From contig NZ_QDFV01000001.1 in assembly GCF_003075395.1 (NCBI RefSeq), positions 186,001 through 250,000 on the forward strand: DNA of 64,000 nucleotides. Reading direction: 5' to 3'. Under the pieces are notes generated by a model. That model was not told where the DNA came from, made no database searches, and was given only the letters and a program-made list of their open reading frames with translations. Of this stretch, positions 60,476-64,000 are shown one piece after another (position 1 is the stretch's first letter; each line of letters begins with the position of its first letter). Both the position numbers and the translations under genes were made by a program. The stretch comes from Microbacterium sp. TPD7012 (GTDB taxonomy: Bacteria; Actinomycetota; Actinomycetes; Actinomycetales; Microbacteriaceae).

Positions 60476-61425
60476 GCTCGCCTCACTCGGGGGTCGAGGA
60501 TTCCGTAGGTGATGTCGACGACGATGTTGATCGCGATGAACAGCATCGCGATCACGATCACGACGCCCTGTACGACCGGGTAGTCGCGCGTCGTGACGCC
60601 GTCGACGAGCAGGCTCGACAGGCCGGGGTAGTTGAACACCCTCTCGACGAGGACAGTCGATCCGAGCAGTGTGCCGAAGCCGATGCCGACCACGGTCACC
60701 ACGGGGGTCAGCGAGTTGCGCAGCACGTGCCGGCGGAACACCGTGAACGGCGCCAGCCCGATCGACTTCGCGGTGCGCACCCAGTCCTGGGACTGCACCT
60801 CGAGGACGGCCGACCGTGTCATGCGCGCGATCTGCGCCGCGAAGCCGACTGCCAGCGACACCGCGGGCAGGGTGAGGCTCGTGATCGATCCGAGGAAGTC
60901 CTTCGACGGATCGACGTAGCCGCCGGCGGGGAACAGCCCGAGCGTGATCGAGAACACCAGGATCAGCACCGCGCCGAACACGAACACCGGAAGGGCGACG
61001 CCGATCGAGCTCAGGGCGGTGACGAGGGTGTCGACCCAGCCGCCGCGTCGGGCGGCGATCGCGCCCATCGCGACGCCGAAGACGATCGACAGCAGCGTGG
61101 CGAACACCACGAGGTTCAGCGTGCGGGGGAGGCGGGCGCCGATCGCCTCGAGCACGGGCTGCGAGGTGCGGAACGATTCGCCGAGGTCTCCGGTGAAGAC
61201 GCCGCCGAGGAACGAGAGGTACTGCGTGAGCAGCGGCTGGTCGAGGCCGAGCTGCTCGCGGAGCGCGGCGACGGCTTCCGGGCTGGGCGCCCCGCCGTCA
61301 CCGGTGCTCAGCAGCAGCACGGCGGGGTCGCCCGGGACGAGTTGGAGTGCGGAGAAGATGAGGGTGAGGACCAGCAGGACCAGTCCCACCCCCATCGCCA
61401 GCCGCTTCGCGATGAAGAGGAGCAC
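60472..61425 (-). CDS. Peptide/nickel-type ABC permease (DppB family)
   Basis: The 317-residue protein starts LLFIAKRLAMGVGLVLLVLTLIFSALQLVPGDPAV. It has QLGLDQPLLTQYLSFLGGVFTGDLGESFRTSQPV (read in parts), the EAA-like loop SQDWVRTAKSIGLAPFTVFRRHVLRNSL and VERVFNYPGLSSLLVDGVTTRDYPV, diagnostic of DppB. The start is GTG, five bases after the substrate-binding gene stop. Confidence 0.93.
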   Translation of the reverse strand: MLLFIAKRLAMGVGLVLLVLTLIFSALQLVPGDPAVLLLSTGDGGAPSPEAVAALREQLGLDQPLLTQYLSFLGGVFTGDLGESFRTSQPVLEAIGARLPRTLNLVVFATLLSIVFGVAMGAIAARRGGWVDTLVTALSSIGVALPVFVFGAVLILVFSITLGLFPAGGYVDPSKDFLGSITSLTLPAVSLAVGFAAQIARMTRSAVLEVQSQDWVRTAKSIGLAPFTVFRRHVLRNSLTPVVTVVGIGFGTLLGSTVLVERVFNYPGLSSLLVDGVTTRDYPVVQGVVIVIAMLFIAINIVVDITYGILDPRVRRA

Positions 61426-61430
61426 GGGTC

Positions 61431-63014
61431 CTACTTCACCGAGGCGTGCGCCAGGTTGAGCGAGCTGTAGAAGACCAGGAAGCCGGGCAGGGTCTGGAAT
61501 CCGCTCACCTTGTCGTTGTAGGCGTACGCCTGCTCACGGGTGTTGATCGAGGCGAACGGCACGTCCTCGGCCCAGATGTCGGCGATCTCCTGGTAGATCT
61601 CCTTCTTGGCGGCGTCGTCGTCGGCGGCACGCAGACCGTCTTCGATCAGGCCCCGCAGCGTGTCGTTGGAGTAGCCCCAGCCGACGTTGAAGTTGCGGCT
61701 GTCGACCACCCAGTTGAGCAGGTACGACGGGTCGGTGATCACACCGGCATCGCCCGAGACGGCGAGGTCGTACTCGCCGGCGTTGCCCTTGCTGACGCGG
61801 GTGGACCAGTCGGGGGCGTCGAGTGTCACGTCGATGCCGATCGCGCGGAGGTCCTCCTGCACCGACAGGGCGTTGTCCTGCAGGAACGTGTACTGCGAGG
61901 TCGAGAGCAGGGTGGCCGCGAAGCCGTCGGGGTACCCGGCCTCGGCGAGCAGCTCCTTGGCCTTCTTCGGGTCGTAGCTCCACAGCTCGGCGGCAGACGG
62001 GTCGTATGCGGGGTCGTCCTCGGGGATCACGATGCCGTCCAGCGGGGCGCCGTTGCTCTGGAACGCGGCGAGCACGGCGTTCTCGCGATTGAGCGCGTAG
62101 GCCACGGCCTGGCGCACCTTCGGATCGGCGAACGGGCCCTCCGTCACGTTGAACTGCACGTACTGGAACGGACCCTGCTGCGCGTCGACCGTGAGTCCGG
62201 CATCCGCCACCCGCTGGAAGTTCTCCCACGGGACGTACTCGATCATGTCGACGTCGCCGCTGAGCAGCGCGTTGGTGCGCGCTTCGCCGTCGGGGTAGAA
62301 CTTCACCTCGATGCTGTCGAGCGCGACATCGTCGGCGTCGTAGAAGTCCTCGTCCTTCTCGACGGTGAGGCCGATGCCCTCTTGCAGGTCGGTCATCTCG
62401 AAGGGCCCGGCGCCCACCCAGTTGGGGGTGTCGGCGTTGAGCGACGTGTCGGGCACGATCGCGGCGAACGGCAGGGCGAGGTACTGCAGGAACGCCGTGT
62501 TCGGCTGGGCGAGGGTGATCGTGACGGTGTCGTCGGCGACCGTGATCTCGGTGACGTCCTTGAGGCCGGCGGCGAGCTGCGATCCGTTGGCGGGATCGCG
62601 GTAGTAGTCCAGCGAGTTCTTCACGTTCTCGGCGGTGAGCGGGGTGTCGTCATGGAACGTGAGATCGGGGCGGATGGTGAACACGTAGCTCGTCGGATCC
62701 GTGGTGTCGACCGACTCCGCGATACCGGGAACCACGGCTCCCGCCTCGTCGTAGGTCATCAGACCGCGGTGCACCATCGTGAGCAGCTGGTTGACCGCAC
62801 CGCCCTGCTGCATGCCGGTGATCGGGGTGGCCGGTTCGGCGGAGAGGCCGAAGGTCAGCGTCTGCGGACCATCCGAACCGTCGGCGTCGCCGGAGTCGGA
62901 CGAGCCTCCACACCCGGCGAGGACGAGGATCGAGGCGGCGCCGAAGGCGACGGCACCGATCCAGCGATGAGCAGTCCGGCGGTCGTGTCGGGCGGGACGC
63001 GGTGAAATGGGCAT
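61431..63014 (-). CDS. Peptide/nickel-type ABC substrate-binding lipoprotein
   Basis: The 527-residue SBP family 5 protein has a lipobox LAGC, FGLSAEPATPITGMQQGGAVNQLLTMVHRGLM, IRPDLTFHDDTPLTAENVKNSLDYY and AVAYALNRENAV, the standard family pattern. Family 5 members bind peptides, nickel chelates, opines, glycosides or metal complexes, so the ligand cannot be named from sequence. First gene of the operon; its leader is the 240-base gap to pnuC. Confidence 0.92.
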   Translation of the reverse strand: MPISPRPARHDRRTAHRWIGAVAFGAASILVLAGCGGSSDSGDADGSDGPQTLTFGLSAEPATPITGMQQGGAVNQLLTMVHRGLMTYDEAGAVVPGIAESVDTTDPTSYVFTIRPDLTFHDDTPLTAENVKNSLDYYRDPANGSQLAAGLKDVTEITVADDTVTITLAQPNTAFLQYLALPFAAIVPDTSLNADTPNWVGAGPFEMTDLQEGIGLTVEKDEDFYDADDVALDSIEVKFYPDGEARTNALLSGDVDMIEYVPWENFQRVADAGLTVDAQQGPFQYVQFNVTEGPFADPKVRQAVAYALNRENAVLAAFQSNGAPLDGIVIPEDDPAYDPSAAELWSYDPKKAKELLAEAGYPDGFAATLLSTSQYTFLQDNALSVQEDLRAIGIDVTLDAPDWSTRVSKGNAGEYDLAVSGDAGVITDPSYLLNWVVDSRNFNVGWGYSNDTLRGLIEDGLRAADDDAAKKEIYQEIADIWAEDVPFASINTREQAYAYNDKVSGFQTLPGFLVFYSSLNLAHASVK

Positions 63015-63254
63015 GACAGAGTCCTTCCATGGTGGCGGGCACCATCGATCGAGATGTCACGAAACACGGAGTGTCACCATCGACGGCTCCGTTGCTCGTC
63101 GGGTTGTGAAGGCGTGGGGTGAAACTGAACCCTTCAGATCGATTATGTCCACGGCAGAGATAAGCGGGAAGTTCGAGTTCTCAGTCGGAGATAACGCTGC
63201 ACTTAACCTGTGGGTGGTGACCTGGGATTTATCGACCCGATCCGGGCGTGGGGC
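63015..63254. other. 240-base intergenic region upstream of the peptide-type ABC operon
   Basis: No gene is seen. On the reverse strand CATAAT (63147-63142) could be a -10 box, but no good -35 is at 17 bases. Two GTGACA direct repeats 17 bases apart on the reverse strand (63053-63075 region) may be part of the LysR binding site. AT content is higher than in neighbouring genes. Confidence 0.45.
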
Positions 63255-63968
63255 TCACTCGGCGGTGCGGTCGCCGCCGCGATGGGGGCTCGGATCGGGG
63301 GGAAGGATCACCATCGGTGGTTGCGTTCGAGTCTGCGCCCGCCACCAGACCACGAATCCGGTGGCCGTGAAGGCGCCGTAGAACACGTACATCAGCCCGG
63401 TGGCGTAGTACCCCGAGCCGAACAGCAGAGGCACGCCGACGACGTCGACCGCGATCCAGATGAGCCAGAACTCGGTCCAGCCCCTGGCCATGCCGTAGGT
63501 CGCCAGCAGTGAGCCGACGAAGGTCCAGGCGTCGGCCCAGACCGGCTCCCACGACCCGAGGGCGCGGAACAGCGGAGTGAGCGCCACCGTGCCGATGACC
63601 ATTCCGAGCACCAGTCCGATGCGCGCACTCGTCGGCGCCCACCGGGGACTCACCCGGCCGCCCTCGGCGTTCCGCCAGCGCACCCATCCGTAGATCGCGA
63701 CCGCGATGAACATGACCTGCCGGCCGGCCTGTCCGAGCAGATGCGGCAGCGAGTGGTCAGGACTGAGGATCGAACCGAGGAACACGGTGAGCAGCAGCAC
63801 GTTTCCGATGATCCCGACCGGCCACGCCCAGATCTTCCGCCGCATGCCGCCGATCGCGCTCGCGAGGCCGAAGGCGTTGCCCACGACCTCGCGGATGAGC
63901 AGCGTCTGCCCGCCCGGCAGCACCCATTGCGAGTTGAAGGCCTCGGCGAGCCAGCGCAGCAGATCCAT
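63255..63968 (-). CDS. pnuC: Nicotinamide mononucleotide/riboside transporter
   Basis: The 237-residue membrane protein has about seven hydrophobic segments. PnuC hallmarks are IREVVGNAFGLASAIGGMRRKIWAWPVGIIGNVLLL (read in parts), the substrate-site motif FIAVAIYGWVRWRN, and GWTEFWLIWIAVDVVGVPLLFGSGYYATGLMYVFYG. It imports nicotinamide riboside for NAD synthesis. Eight codons of another reverse-strand frame (ending RPAPDAAP, TGA at 63974-63976) lie just upstream; they may be the tail of an adjacent operon gene. Confidence 0.9.
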   Translation of the reverse strand: MDLLRWLAEAFNSQWVLPGGQTLLIREVVGNAFGLASAIGGMRRKIWAWPVGIIGNVLLLTVFLGSILSPDHSLPHLLGQAGRQVMFIAVAIYGWVRWRNAEGGRVSPRWAPTSARIGLVLGMVIGTVALTPLFRALGSWEPVWADAWTFVGSLLATYGMARGWTEFWLIWIAVDVVGVPLLFGSGYYATGLMYVFYGAFTATGFVVWWRAQTRTQPPMVILPPDPSPHRGGDRTAE

Positions 63969-64000
63969 CGGGGTCAGGGCGCCGCGTCGGGCGCGGGGCG

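Overview
The window is chromosomal DNA of a high-GC Gram-positive actinobacterium, most likely Microbacterium or a close Microbacteriaceae relative. This rests on very high third-position GC, frequent GTG starts, ATGA/GTGA stop-start couplings, lipobox substrate-binding proteins, WYL, ROK and DUF222-HNH families, and an rplI-to-dnaB order. No rRNA, tRNA, CRISPR array, transposase or prophage was recognised. The genus is inference; gene families were assigned by reading translations, not by database search.

Layout. 1-8500: end of rplI with its terminator; a WYL regulator divergent from an epoxide hydrolase with a perfect operator palindrome between them; a winged-helix (AlkZ-like) protein; a secreted, sortase-anchored chaplin-like repeat protein and a secreted Val/Ala/Pro-rich companion; a 500-base non-coding region with DnaA-box-like sites; replicative helicase dnaB. 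8525-22901: a complete myo-inositol regulon, with a GntR/UTRA regulator, iolC, an aldolase, iolA, iolB, iolD, iolE, iolG, a second TIM-barrel isomerase, a divergent Gfo/Idh oxidoreductase and an ABC importer. Three copies of a GACAAT-type palindrome sit at its promoters. 22973-33160: housekeeping and accessory genes, including a TetR/EamA pair, PhzF, rhamnose mutarotase, cyclodeaminase, a DUF222-HNH protein with an SOS-like box, a MerR/GPP34/export-protein unit with twin 23-bp operators, an S4 protein and an alpha/beta hydrolase/WYL pair.

33177-43033: a ROK-controlled sugar operon with three ABC importer genes and no ATPase, an MDR dehydrogenase, a Gfo/Idh dehydrogenase, a GH36 enzyme and a GH13_18 phosphorylase. 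Its content resembles the Escherichia coli ycj (guloside/glucoside) cluster but lacks the YcjR epimerase and adds GH36. This is the best candidate here for an undescribed pathway variant. 43074-53934: CPBP protease, a MarR/quinone-reductase/small-ORF operon, a PepSY-like protein with a two-component system and 11-bp direct repeats, an Imm-5-like/DUF6194 pair, a tandem-MerR regulator, AhpD-like protein, a 58-residue membrane protein, a DHA2 efflux pump with TetR, and a small membrane protein.

53924-63014: a reverse-strand catabolic unit with a peptide/nickel-type ABC importer (substrate-binding protein, two permeases, fused double ATPase), LysR, nitrilase-family amidohydrolase and HpcH/HpaI aldolase, ending at a strong terminator and followed by an NtaA-type FMN monooxygenase. 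The window closes with pnuC on the reverse strand. Most operons encode their own regulator next to a readable operator, so several regulatory circuits can be proposed from sequence alone.
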